From JAMDEO01 sp963775295 (GTDB lineage: Bacteria > Actinomycetota > Thermoleophilia > RBG-16-64-13), in the NCBI GenBank assembly GCA_963775295.1, contig CAVZIK010000006.1, forward strand, positions 2,790,001 through 2,854,000: a stretch of DNA of 64,000 bases. Reading direction: 5' to 3'. The translations under genes were made by a program, and so were the position numbers. This document shows, piece by piece, positions 34,004 to 42,188 of the stretch. Below the pieces are notes generated by a model that was given only the letters and a program-made list of their open reading frames with translations, was not told the DNA's origin and made no database searches. Position 1 is the stretch's first letter; the number at the start of each line of letters is the position of its first letter.

Positions 34004-35396
34004 TCAACGCCTCCCCCAGGTCAAAGATTTCGTTCTTCTCGGCCACCACGACTTTGAAGTGAAACTTGTCCTCTATCAGCTTCTCCAGAGCGAGAGCCGC
34101 GGCCAATTCTCCATGGGTCAAAATGACCGTCCGGGGAGACTTGAAATGTGACACCCAGGCCAGCAACTGCTCTTGGTCGGCGTGAGCCGAGAGGCCGCTT
34201 ATCTCGTGGATATGTGCGCGAACCGCAATCTCCTCGCCGAAGATACGCACCCGCTTCTCGCCTTCGATAAGACGCCGACCCAGCGTGTTCTGAGCCTGGA
34301 ATCCGACGATTACTATGTGGGCCTCGGGACGCCACAAGTTATGCTTGAGGTGATGCCGGATCCGCCCCGCCTCAGCCATGCCACTCGCCGAGATGATGAC
34401 GATGCCATTCTTTCCGTTCAGGGCCTTGGATTCCTCAGCGCTTGTGGTGTAGTGGATCTCGGGAAAGTCGAAGATGCCGCCGGGTTCGCCAACCAGCTTC
34501 CACGACTCGGCGTCGTAGGCTTCTCGATGCCTGCGGAACACTTCGGTGGCGCGCGAGGCCAGAGGACTGTCTACGTAGACGGGCATGTCGAGGTCGCGCT
34601 CGTCCTGGATCTTGCGCAGGAAGTAGAGTAGTTCCTGCGTGCGGCCTACAGCGAAGGCCGGAATGATGACGTTGCCGCCGGTGCGTTGAGCTTCTTCCAG
34701 GATTGCCGCCAACTCTTCAACGGGCTTGCCGTTGTGCACGTGCTTGCGATCGCCGTAGGTCGACTCCATGACGAGGAAGTCCGTCTGCTCGATGATCTCG
34801 GGATCACGGATGATCGGCTGATCGGGCTGGCCCACGTCGCCGCTAAAGAGGAGCTTGGTGTCATCGCCGTTCTCGGACAACTGAAGCTCGACGAAGGCCG
34901 ACCCCAAGATGTGTCCAGCATCGTGAAAGACGACCGTGACCCCGGGAGCCAGTTCTTTGGCCGCGCCATAATCGACCTGCTTGAACTGGCGAATCGCCTT
35001 CTCGGCGTCTTTCTTCGTATACAGCGCGTCGAGCAAACGCCGTCCGGCTCGGCGGGCCTTGCGGTTGCGCCATTCGGCTTCACTCTCTTGGATGTACGCA
35101 GAATCGAGAAGCATAATCTCCGCCAGATCACACGTAGGCCCTGTGGCGTAGATGGGGCCTTTGAATCCTTCGTTCACGAGCCTGGGAATGAGACCGGAGT
35201 GGTCGATATGCGCGTGGGTGAGCAGCATGAAATCCAGTTCCGCGGGATCGAAGGCGAAGGGGGCGAAATTGAGCGCCTCCTCCTTGTCCCCCCCCTGATG
35301 CATACCGCAGTCCACAAGAAACCGGGTGGGCCCCACCTGGACCACATAACATGATCCCGTGACTTCCCGCGCCGCACCGCACACTTCTAGAAACAT
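33993..35396 (-). CDS. Beta-CASP metallo-beta-lactamase RNA hydrolase
   Basis: A 467-aa CPSF73-like nuclease. The MBL zinc motif is LTHAHIDHSGLIP; GHILGSAFVEL supplies a further His. Beta-CASP motifs follow: A region STYGDRKH, motif B/C SASGMAEAGRIRHHL and SGLSAHADQEQL. The start is the ATG of MFLEVCGAAREVTGS with GGGAGGACGG upstream; the longer frame (55 extra residues) runs through the divergent promoter region and is rejected. It is probably an RNA endo/exonuclease of the YsH1/KH-less type, and is the first gene of the leftward run to mqnD. Confidence 0.88.
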   Translation of the reverse strand: MFLEVCGAAREVTGSCYVVQVGPTRFLVDCGMHQGGDKEEALNFAPFAFDPAELDFMLLTHAHIDHSGLIPRLVNEGFKGPIYATGPTCDLAEIMLLDSAYIQESEAEWRNRKARRAGRRLLDALYTKKDAEKAIRQFKQVDYGAAKELAPGVTVVFHDAGHILGSAFVELQLSENGDDTKLLFSGDVGQPDQPIIRDPEIIEQTDFLVMESTYGDRKHVHNGKPVEELAAILEEAQRTGGNVIIPAFAVGRTQELLYFLRKIQDERDLDMPVYVDSPLASRATEVFRRHREAYDAESWKLVGEPGGIFDFPEIHYTTSAEESKALNGKNGIVIISASGMAEAGRIRHHLKHNLWRPEAHIVIVGFQAQNTLGRRLIEGEKRVRIFGEEIAVRAHIHEISGLSAHADQEQLLAWVSHFKSPRTVILTHGELAAALALEKLIEDKFHFKVVVAEKNEIFDLGEALNDR

Positions 35397-35510
35397 CCGT
35401 CCTCCCTGACCGATAGGACCGCAGAAAAAGGCCACGATATTTGCTGACTGCATGACACTCGTACAAATATACAGTCTAAAAGGGCGGCGGTCCGTTCGCA
35501 GAAGCCCGTA

Positions 35511-35519
35511 TGTTATTCT
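35511..35519 (+). promoter_or_regulatory. Candidate extended -10 for acs (TGTTATTCT)
   Basis: TGTTATTCT lies about 77 nt before the acs GTG within the 199-nt divergent spacer 35397-35595. No clear -35 accompanies it. The spacer shows nothing else convincing. Confidence 0.3.
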
Positions 35520-35595
35520 TGCTGCACGTGCGTTCGCCCCTGCCCCCGCGGGGGAGGTCACTTGTCGTATTCAAACGGGAAAAGCGGAGGATGAT

Positions 35596-37551
35596 GTGGC
35601 TAACGAATCCCTAGAGGGAAAGGTCTTCGACGTACCTGCCGAATTCCAGAAAACCGCCCTAGTGTCCAGTTTTGAGCAGTACCAGGACATGTACCGGCGT
35701 TCTCTCGATGACTCGGATGCGTTTTGGGCCGAAGAAGCCGGCAAACGGCTGAACTGGTACAAGAAGTGGGATGTGGTGCAAGACCACGACTTCGCCAATG
35801 CGAAGATCCGCTGGTTCGAAGGCGGCAAGCTGAACGTCAGCTACAACTGCCTCGACCGTCATGTTGAAGCCGGCAAGGGCGACAAGGTCGCTTACTACTT
35901 CGAGGGTGACCACCCGGACCAAGCTCGGACGATCACGTACAAGGAACTCTACGACGACGTCGTCAAGTTCGCGAACGTCCTCAAGAGCAAGGGCATCAAG
36001 AAGAGTGACCGGGTCGTCATCTATCTGCCTATGATCCCTGAACTCCCTGTCTCCATGCTGGCATGCGCCCGTATCGGCGCCATCCACTGCGTGGTCTTCG
36101 GTGGATTCTCCGCTGAAGCTATCCGCGACCGCGCGCTGAACGCGGGCGCCACCCTCATGATCACCTGTGACACCGGCCTTCGCGGCAGCAAGCGCGTGCC
36201 TGTGAAGAATAACGCCGACGCCGCCATGGCTGAATGCCCTGACATCAAGAACTGCATCGTCGTCAAGCACACCGGCGCCGACGACATCGCCTGGATAGAA
36301 GGCCGCGACAGCTGGTATCACGAAGAACTCGCGGCCGCCGCCAGTGAGTGCCCCTGCGAGGAAATGGACGCCGAAGATCCGCTGTTCATCCTCTACACTT
36401 CCGGCTCCACCGGCAAACCCAAGGGTGTCATGCACACCACGGGTGGCTACCTGCTCTACGCGGCAATGACCCATGAACTCATCTTCGACTATCATCCCGA
36501 GCAGGTGTACTGGTGTACGGCCGACATCGGTTGGGTCACCGGTCACACGTACATCGTGTACGGCCCACTGGCCAACGCGGCGACCGGCGTCCTGTTCGAG
36601 GGCGTTCCCAGCTATCCGGCTCCGGACCGTTTCTGGGATGTCGTGGAGCGCTACAAGGTCAACATCTTCTACACCGCCCCCACCGCCCTGCGGTCAGTGG
36701 CTCGCGAGGGCGACGACTGGGTCAAGAAGCACGACCTCTCCTCGCTTCGTGTCCTCGGTACGGTGGGCGAGCCTATCAACCCGGAAGTCTGGCTCTGGTA
36801 CCACGACCTCATCGGTGGCGGCCGTTGCCCGATCGTCGACACCTGGTGGCAAACCGAGACCGGCGGCATTCTCATCACGCCGCTGCCGGGCGCGATGAAG
36901 ATCAAACCGGGTTCGGCTACCCTCCCATTCTTCGGCGTGGAGCCTGTCCTCGTCGATGAAGACGGAGCCGAGATCACCGGGCCCGGCGTGGGCAATCTCT
37001 GCATCCGTCGGCCGTGGCCCGGCATGATGCGCGGCGTCTATGGCGACCAAGAGCGCTTCCATGAGACCTACTTCGTCCAGTATCCAGGCCTGTACTTCAC
37101 CGGCGACGGTTGCCGCCGCGACGAAGACGGCTATCACTGGATCACCGGCCGCGTAGACGACGTCATCAACGTCTCCGGTCACCGCATGGGTACGGCCGAA
37201 GTCGAGTCGGCCCTGGTTAGTCACGACTCCGTAGCCGAAGCGGCCGTCGTCGGTATGCCGCACCCGCTCAAAGGTCAAGGCATCTACGCCTACGTCACTC
37301 TAAACGCTGGCGTCGAGCCCTCGGACGATCTGAAGAAAGCGCTTATCAAGCACGTGCGTACGGAGATCGGCCCCATCGCCAGCCCGGACGTCATTCAGTG
37401 GGCCCCCGGCCTGCCGAAGACCCGTTCGGGTAAGATCATGCGTCGCATTCTCAAGAAGATCGCCGCCAACGAGATCGGCGACCTGGGCGACACCTCCACC
37501 CTCGCCGACCCCAGCGTGGTCGAGGACCTCGTGGAGAACCGCCAGCAGTAG
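35596..37551 (+). CDS. acs: Acetyl-coenzyme A synthetase (AMP-forming)
   Basis: A 651-aa ligase making acetyl-CoA from acetate, ATP and CoA; length matches the family. AMP-binding signature YTSGSTGKPKGV, TWWQTETGG, hinge region GRVDDVINVSGHRMGTAEVE, and the C-terminal LPKTRSGKIMRR with the Lys that is acetylated in regulated homologues. The GTG start at 35596 has GGAGGA 5 nt upstream; the 48 in-frame codons before it are not conserved. It is monocistronic on the plus strand with a textbook terminator. It may salvage acetate or run with the PDH operon across the divergent spacer. Confidence 0.95.
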   Translation: MANESLEGKVFDVPAEFQKTALVSSFEQYQDMYRRSLDDSDAFWAEEAGKRLNWYKKWDVVQDHDFANAKIRWFEGGKLNVSYNCLDRHVEAGKGDKVAYYFEGDHPDQARTITYKELYDDVVKFANVLKSKGIKKSDRVVIYLPMIPELPVSMLACARIGAIHCVVFGGFSAEAIRDRALNAGATLMITCDTGLRGSKRVPVKNNADAAMAECPDIKNCIVVKHTGADDIAWIEGRDSWYHEELAAAASECPCEEMDAEDPLFILYTSGSTGKPKGVMHTTGGYLLYAAMTHELIFDYHPEQVYWCTADIGWVTGHTYIVYGPLANAATGVLFEGVPSYPAPDRFWDVVERYKVNIFYTAPTALRSVAREGDDWVKKHDLSSLRVLGTVGEPINPEVWLWYHDLIGGGRCPIVDTWWQTETGGILITPLPGAMKIKPGSATLPFFGVEPVLVDEDGAEITGPGVGNLCIRRPWPGMMRGVYGDQERFHETYFVQYPGLYFTGDGCRRDEDGYHWITGRVDDVINVSGHRMGTAEVESALVSHDSVAEAAVVGMPHPLKGQGIYAYVTLNAGVEPSDDLKKALIKHVRTEIGPIASPDVIQWAPGLPKTRSGKIMRRILKKIAANEIGDLGDTSTLADPSVVEDLVENRQQ

Positions 37552-37576
37552 TTTCCAACTACAAAGCAGCGCCAAA

Positions 37577-37602
37577 GGGGCGGCCGCAAGGCCGCCCCTT
37601 TT
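37577..37602 (+). terminator. acs terminator (bidirectional)
   Basis: GGGGCGGCC (37577-37585), loop GCAA, GGCCGCCCC (37590-37598), then TTTT. An AAA run before the stem means it can also stop the convergent ferritin-like gene. Confidence 0.9.
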
Positions 37603-37676
37603 CTATTCCCAGGCATTGCCGTACCCTGGACCGTGCAGAGAGCGAACGGTGCTGGGACCCTGCAGCCTCCGGCCGA

Positions 37677-38105
37677 CTATCTCTGCCCAAGCGCCGCTGT
37701 TAGATCACGCACGTGCTCTTCTTCCATGATGAGAATGTCCTCCAGCGCCCGGCGAAGGCCATACTCCTGCATCTCTTCGGCCTGCTGGATCCGCTCCCGA
37801 TATCTCTGGACCGCATACTTCTCCCCGGCCAGATCCTGTTCAAGCATGGTCACGACCTCCGGCGAGGTCTCTCGCTTCTCCACAGCCACGGTAGGGAATC
37901 CGCCCAGGTACGCTATCTGATCGGCCAGGGACACCGCGTGGGCGTGCTCCTCCGTTGCATGGATGAGAAGCTCCTTCTGGATGTCCCCATAGGCGGCCCC
38001 CACAATCAGAGCGGCATGTTGGATGTATTGGATGAGAGCCTGATACTCCCACTCCAGATCCTTGTTGAGATGCGCAAGCATTTCCTCACGGGTGGTTAGA
38101 GCCAT
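37677..38105 (-). CDS. Ferritin-like/bacterioferritin-domain protein
   Basis: A 142-aa four-helix bundle protein with diiron-type ligands: EWEYQALIQYIQHA in helix 1, HATEEHAHA in helix 2, QDLAGEKYAVQRYRE in helix 3 and MEEEHVRDLTAAL in helix 4 (the ExxH pairs). It is shorter than a true bacterioferritin (about 158 aa) and lacks an obvious heme Met, so iron storage or peroxide handling is likely but the exact subfamily is not fixed. AGAGGAGG precedes the ATG. Single gene facing acs. Confidence 0.82.
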   Translation of the reverse strand: MALTTREEMLAHLNKDLEWEYQALIQYIQHAALIVGAAYGDIQKELLIHATEEHAHAVSLADQIAYLGGFPTVAVEKRETSPEVVTMLEQDLAGEKYAVQRYRERIQQAEEMQEYGLRRALEDILIMEEEHVRDLTAALGQR

Positions 38106-38176
38106 CGAAGCCTCCTCTTTTCAATCCTGATAGGTCGACGCTCCCCGCAAATGCGCCGCATTAAACACCGGGCTCG

Positions 38177-39502
38177 TTAGGGCAGGACGACCGAGGCATG
38201 AGCGTACTCGGTGGGCCAAACGGGAACGTACTTCGAGTTTTGGATCTGAGCCACGAACAGACGTGCTGCCCTGTTCTGACCCTCGGCATCGAAGGAAAGG
38301 GTTGTCTGGGGAAGCACCATGTGGTCCTCCGGAGTCATGGCCGTGGTGGCGAGCGCCGCCCGCAGACGCTCGTGCTCGGTCGACGCGACCCGTTCCAGGG
38401 CGTTCGCCACCAGCCAGACGGCTTGATATGAGTACAGGGCGGCGGCGGTGACCGTGCCGGCATGGGCGTCGGCGAATGCTTTCTCCACCTGAGCGGCTGA
38501 ACTTCCTGGGACGTACTCGAACTCGGTGATGATGGAGCTGGAAGTTTCTCCCGTCCGACCCAGGAACTCGGCGTCGGCGGTTCCTCCCCCGGCGTCCAGG
38601 ATCGGCGGGGCCAAGCGCAGCTTGTGGGCACTGTCGGCGATGAGCACGGCATCGTTGAGGTAAGTAGCCGCGAGAACGGCTTGCGCGTCCCCAGACTTGA
38701 TTCGAAGTACCTGTTCGGAGAAGTCGGGCTGGTTGACTGGGTAGGCAATCTCGTCCACCACCTCAATGCCGGCCTCATCGAGGTACTTCCGCTGCTCGGA
38801 CGCTGTCTCGCTGCCGAACTCGCCGTCCTCGTGCAAAAGCGCCACCTTCGTAATCGGCGATGTCGTGGGTATGCCGCCCGCGGCGATGAAACGAACCTGA
38901 TCCCGTGCATACCAACTCGCCTTCGGACACAGCCGGAACGTGTAGGCCAGCCCGCGCTCGGTGATCTCGTCTGCGGCCCCTGAGCTGACCACGAAAGGCG
39001 TCTTCAAGTCCTCGGCCCTCTTGCCGGCGGGAAGAGCGACCGACGATTGGTAGGCGCCCACCACGGCCACCACCTGATCCTCTGTCACCAGGCGCGCGAA
39101 CTCCGCGTCGGCTTTGTCGGAATCTCCTTGCGAGTCGCCTTGCGCGAGCTCCACGCGGGCTCCGCCCAGAGAATGGATTCCGCCGGCCCCGTTCACCTCG
39201 TCCACGGCCAGCCTCATCCCTTCGAGACATTCCTCGCCCTGTTTTGCCAGGTCACCCGTGAGCGGGAAGAGAGCCCCGATGCGGATGACTTGAGGAGCAA
39301 CCGCCGACGTAGTTGTGGTCCCGGAGGACGCCACTGTGGAAACGCTGGAAGCGGCTGAGACGGCCGATGTGGCGGGAGCGGGAGTAGTGCCGGTGTCGGC
39401 CGGACTTCCACTTGCGCACCCCCCGAGCATCAGGGCGAGGGCGAGCACGATGAGGATCGCGGAGACGGCCGGTTTTCCCCGCGAGTCATTCTCAGGCAGC
39501 AT
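38177..39502 (-). CDS. Branched-chain-type ABC transporter substrate-binding lipoprotein
   Basis: A 441-aa exported lipoprotein of the LivJ/Leu-Ile-Val-binding family (periplasmic-binding type I fold). The lipobox is LMLGGC with Cys29, followed by a Ser/Thr/Ala-rich spacer to about 68, then IGALFPLTGDLAKQGEECLEGMRLAVDEVN, the typical opening of the domain. It starts 2 nt after leuS. It could be the missing ligand-binding component for the liv permease at 52.7-56.1 kb, which has none of its own, but nothing in sequence proves the pairing. Ligands of this family include amino acids and aromatic acids. Confidence 0.85.
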   Translation of the reverse strand: MLPENDSRGKPAVSAILIVLALALMLGGCASGSPADTGTTPAPATSAVSAASSVSTVASSGTTTTSAVAPQVIRIGALFPLTGDLAKQGEECLEGMRLAVDEVNGAGGIHSLGGARVELAQGDSQGDSDKADAEFARLVTEDQVVAVVGAYQSSVALPAGKRAEDLKTPFVVSSGAADEITERGLAYTFRLCPKASWYARDQVRFIAAGGIPTTSPITKVALLHEDGEFGSETASEQRKYLDEAGIEVVDEIAYPVNQPDFSEQVLRIKSGDAQAVLAATYLNDAVLIADSAHKLRLAPPILDAGGGTADAEFLGRTGETSSSIITEFEYVPGSSAAQVEKAFADAHAGTVTAAALYSYQAVWLVANALERVASTEHERLRAALATTAMTPEDHMVLPQTTLSFDAEGQNRAARLFVAQIQNSKYVPVWPTEYAHASVVLP

Positions 39503-39504
39503 GT

Positions 39505-42072
39505 CTACTTCACCACGAGATTGACCAATCGGCCGGGTACCACCACCTCTTTTACAAGGGTCTTCCCCTCAAGGTACTGGGCTACGCCGGGTAGTGCTTT
39601 TGCATGCTCCAGCACTTCCCCCGCGGCGGCATCCTTGTTGACCGTGATCCGATCACGGACCTTACCGTTGACTTGAACGGCCAATTCCACGGTCTCATCG
39701 ACGAGAAACCGAGCGTCCGGCAGCGGCCAAGGCGCGTCCCAGATGCCCTTGTGGCCCATAATCTCCCAAAGTTCCGCGCCCATGTGGGGAGCGAACGGCT
39801 CGAGAAGGCGCACCATCATCTCCAAGGCGTGAGAGAGCACAGATCGCCCGGTCTCCGAAGCCCCGAGGCCTCCGGTTCGGGCGGCGGCGATGTCATTATT
39901 CAACTCCATGATGGCGGCGAGAGCGGTATTGAAGTGAAAACGAGTCCCGGTGTCGACGGTGGCCTTCTGCACCACCTGGTTGGTCTTGACGAGCAAAGAC
40001 CGCTCGGCGGCACTGAGTGACGCCTCGTCAAAGGTCCGGCCCGCTCCAACCGATGTGATCGTCCGCAGCAGACCCTGGTCGACCGCGTCGGTCACTTGCC
40101 GCCAAACCCGACCGAGGAATCGGTAGACGCCCTCGATGCCCTGATCGTTCCATTCGACGTCGCTCTCCCCCGGCCCCATGAAGAGGATGTAGCAGCGCAG
40201 GGAGTCGGCCCCGTACTTGGCGACGTGCTCGTCGGGGTTCACCACGTTGCCCTTGCTCTTGGACATCTTGGCGCCCTTGTAATAGATCATGCCTTGCGTG
40301 AAGAGCTTCTTGAAAGGTTCCTCGAACCCCACGAGGCCGAGGTCGTAAAGCACCTTTGTAAAGAAGCGCGAGTACATCAGATGGAGAATCGCATGCTCAA
40401 CGCCGCCGATGTACTGGTCGACCGGCAGCCAGTAGTCAACCGCATCCCGATCGAAGGCTACGTCGTCCCTCCAGGGAGAGGCATAACGGAGGTAGTACCA
40501 GGAGGAGTCCACAAAGGTGTCCATGGTGTCGCTCTCGCGCACTGCTGGGCCACCGCAAGCCGGGCATGTAGTGTTGATCCACTCCTCAGCCGCGGCGAGC
40601 GGCGAACGTCCCTTGGGAGCGTAGTCGGTGATAGCGGGTAGCCGCACTGGCAGTTGCTCCTCAGGCACGGGCACTTCGCCACACTTGCCGCAATAGACGA
40701 TCGGTATGGGCGCGCCCCAATACCTCTGGCGCGAGACCAGCCAGTCGCGCAGCTTGTAGTTCACCGCGAAATCAGCCTTGCCCTGTTCCTTGAGCCGCTC
40801 CGTCACTTTGACGATAGCATCGGACTTCGCCAATCCATCGAAGGGCCCGCTGTTGACGAGAACCCCATCGCCCGAATACGCGGCGGCCAGCCTGCCATCG
40901 GTATCCTTGAATTCGGCTGGGGTCGAGATGACCTCGATCACTTCCAACCCATACTTCTCCGCAAAAGCGAAGTCGCGCTCGTCGTGCCCGGGAACGGCCA
41001 TGATCGCACCGGTGCCGTAGTCCATCATCACGTAGTCCGCGACGAAAATGGGGATCTTCCCCCCGGTGACCGGGTTGACGGCGTGACGGCCGGTGAAGAC
41101 CCCTGTCTTGTCCTTCTCGATGCTCGCCCGTTCTATATGGGAGGTGGCCATCGCCTTAGCCACATACCGCTTCACTTCTTCTTCGACAGGAAGACCCCTC
41201 ACCAGTTCATCCACCAGGGGGTGCTCGGGAGCGAGAATGAAGAAGGTCGCCCCATAGAGCGTGTCGGGCCGAGTTGTGAACACGGTGACCTTGAGACCGG
41301 CGGCGGCATCCGACTGGGAGGCAACTCCCTCGGCCGGTGCGATGGAAAAGACGACATCGGCGCCCACCGACTTGCCGATCCAATTGCGCTGCATGGTGAT
41401 CACACGCTCCGGCCATGACTCCAGCTTGTCAAAGTCCTGGAGCAGACGCTCTGCGTAGTCCGTGATGCGGAAGAACCATTGCGTCAACTTCTTGGCTTCA
41501 ACCAAGGTGTCACACCGCTCGCACGATCCCTCGACCACCTGCTCGTTGGCGAGAACCGTCTGACAGGAAGGACACCAGTTAACGGGCGCTTCTTTCTTGT
41601 AGGCCAGCCCCTTCTTGTACAACTGGAGGAACAGCCACTGGGTCCACTTGTAGTAGTCGGGACGACAGGTGGCGATCTCTCGGCTCCAATCGATGGAGAC
41701 GCCCAGGCGGCGAAGTTGCCGGTTGATGGTGGCGATCGCTTCTTCGGTGAACTTGCCGGGGGGCTCCCCCGTCTTGATGGCCATGTTCTCGGAGTTGAGC
41801 CCGAAAGCGTCGTACCCCATGGGATGCAGCACCCGCTGCCCCTGATGGCGACGGAACCTGGCGATCACGTCGCCCATGGTGTAGTTCTTCACGTGCCCCA
41901 TGTGCGCGCTTCCCGAGGGATACGGGAACATTTCGAGAACATAGGTGGCGTCCTCTCCCTTGCCCGCGCTTTTCCTTCCGGGCTCGGGGTTCGCGATGAT
42001 AAAGGTCTTCTTATCGGCCCAGACCTTCTGCCACTTGGTCTCGATCTGCTCGTGATCGTATTTCCGCGCCAT
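39505..42072 (-). CDS. leuS: Leucyl-tRNA synthetase
   Basis: An 855-aa class I synthetase. HIGH motif is PYPSGSAHMGH, KMSKS is AKMSKSKGNVV, and the CP1 editing domain is present between them, along with a zinc-type CPSC...CERC module. I start at MARKYDHEQIETKWQ, with GAGGGAAC upstream; 20 additional in-frame codons are rejected. No T-box-like leader fits in the 116-nt gap to uvrB. The binding lipoprotein gene follows after 2 nt. Confidence 0.97.
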   Translation of the reverse strand: MARKYDHEQIETKWQKVWADKKTFIIANPEPGRKSAGKGEDATYVLEMFPYPSGSAHMGHVKNYTMGDVIARFRRHQGQRVLHPMGYDAFGLNSENMAIKTGEPPGKFTEEAIATINRQLRRLGVSIDWSREIATCRPDYYKWTQWLFLQLYKKGLAYKKEAPVNWCPSCQTVLANEQVVEGSCERCDTLVEAKKLTQWFFRITDYAERLLQDFDKLESWPERVITMQRNWIGKSVGADVVFSIAPAEGVASQSDAAAGLKVTVFTTRPDTLYGATFFILAPEHPLVDELVRGLPVEEEVKRYVAKAMATSHIERASIEKDKTGVFTGRHAVNPVTGGKIPIFVADYVMMDYGTGAIMAVPGHDERDFAFAEKYGLEVIEVISTPAEFKDTDGRLAAAYSGDGVLVNSGPFDGLAKSDAIVKVTERLKEQGKADFAVNYKLRDWLVSRQRYWGAPIPIVYCGKCGEVPVPEEQLPVRLPAITDYAPKGRSPLAAAEEWINTTCPACGGPAVRESDTMDTFVDSSWYYLRYASPWRDDVAFDRDAVDYWLPVDQYIGGVEHAILHLMYSRFFTKVLYDLGLVGFEEPFKKLFTQGMIYYKGAKMSKSKGNVVNPDEHVAKYGADSLRCYILFMGPGESDVEWNDQGIEGVYRFLGRVWRQVTDAVDQGLLRTITSVGAGRTFDEASLSAAERSLLVKTNQVVQKATVDTGTRFHFNTALAAIMELNNDIAAARTGGLGASETGRSVLSHALEMMVRLLEPFAPHMGAELWEIMGHKGIWDAPWPLPDARFLVDETVELAVQVNGKVRDRITVNKDAAAGEVLEHAKALPGVAQYLEGKTLVKEVVVPGRLVNLVVK

Positions 42073-42188
42073 GGGTTCCCTCTTATCTTGTGGCGAATCT
42101 ACCGAAGACGGACCCCATCGGCGAGTCGCCAAACGTCATGTGGATTGAATCCCGTTTGTTCGGCATACATTATTCCAGATAGTCACGC

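Noticed and set aside
42073..42188. T-box leader before leuS
   Set aside because: Only 116 nt are available and no T-box core or specifier structure is visible.
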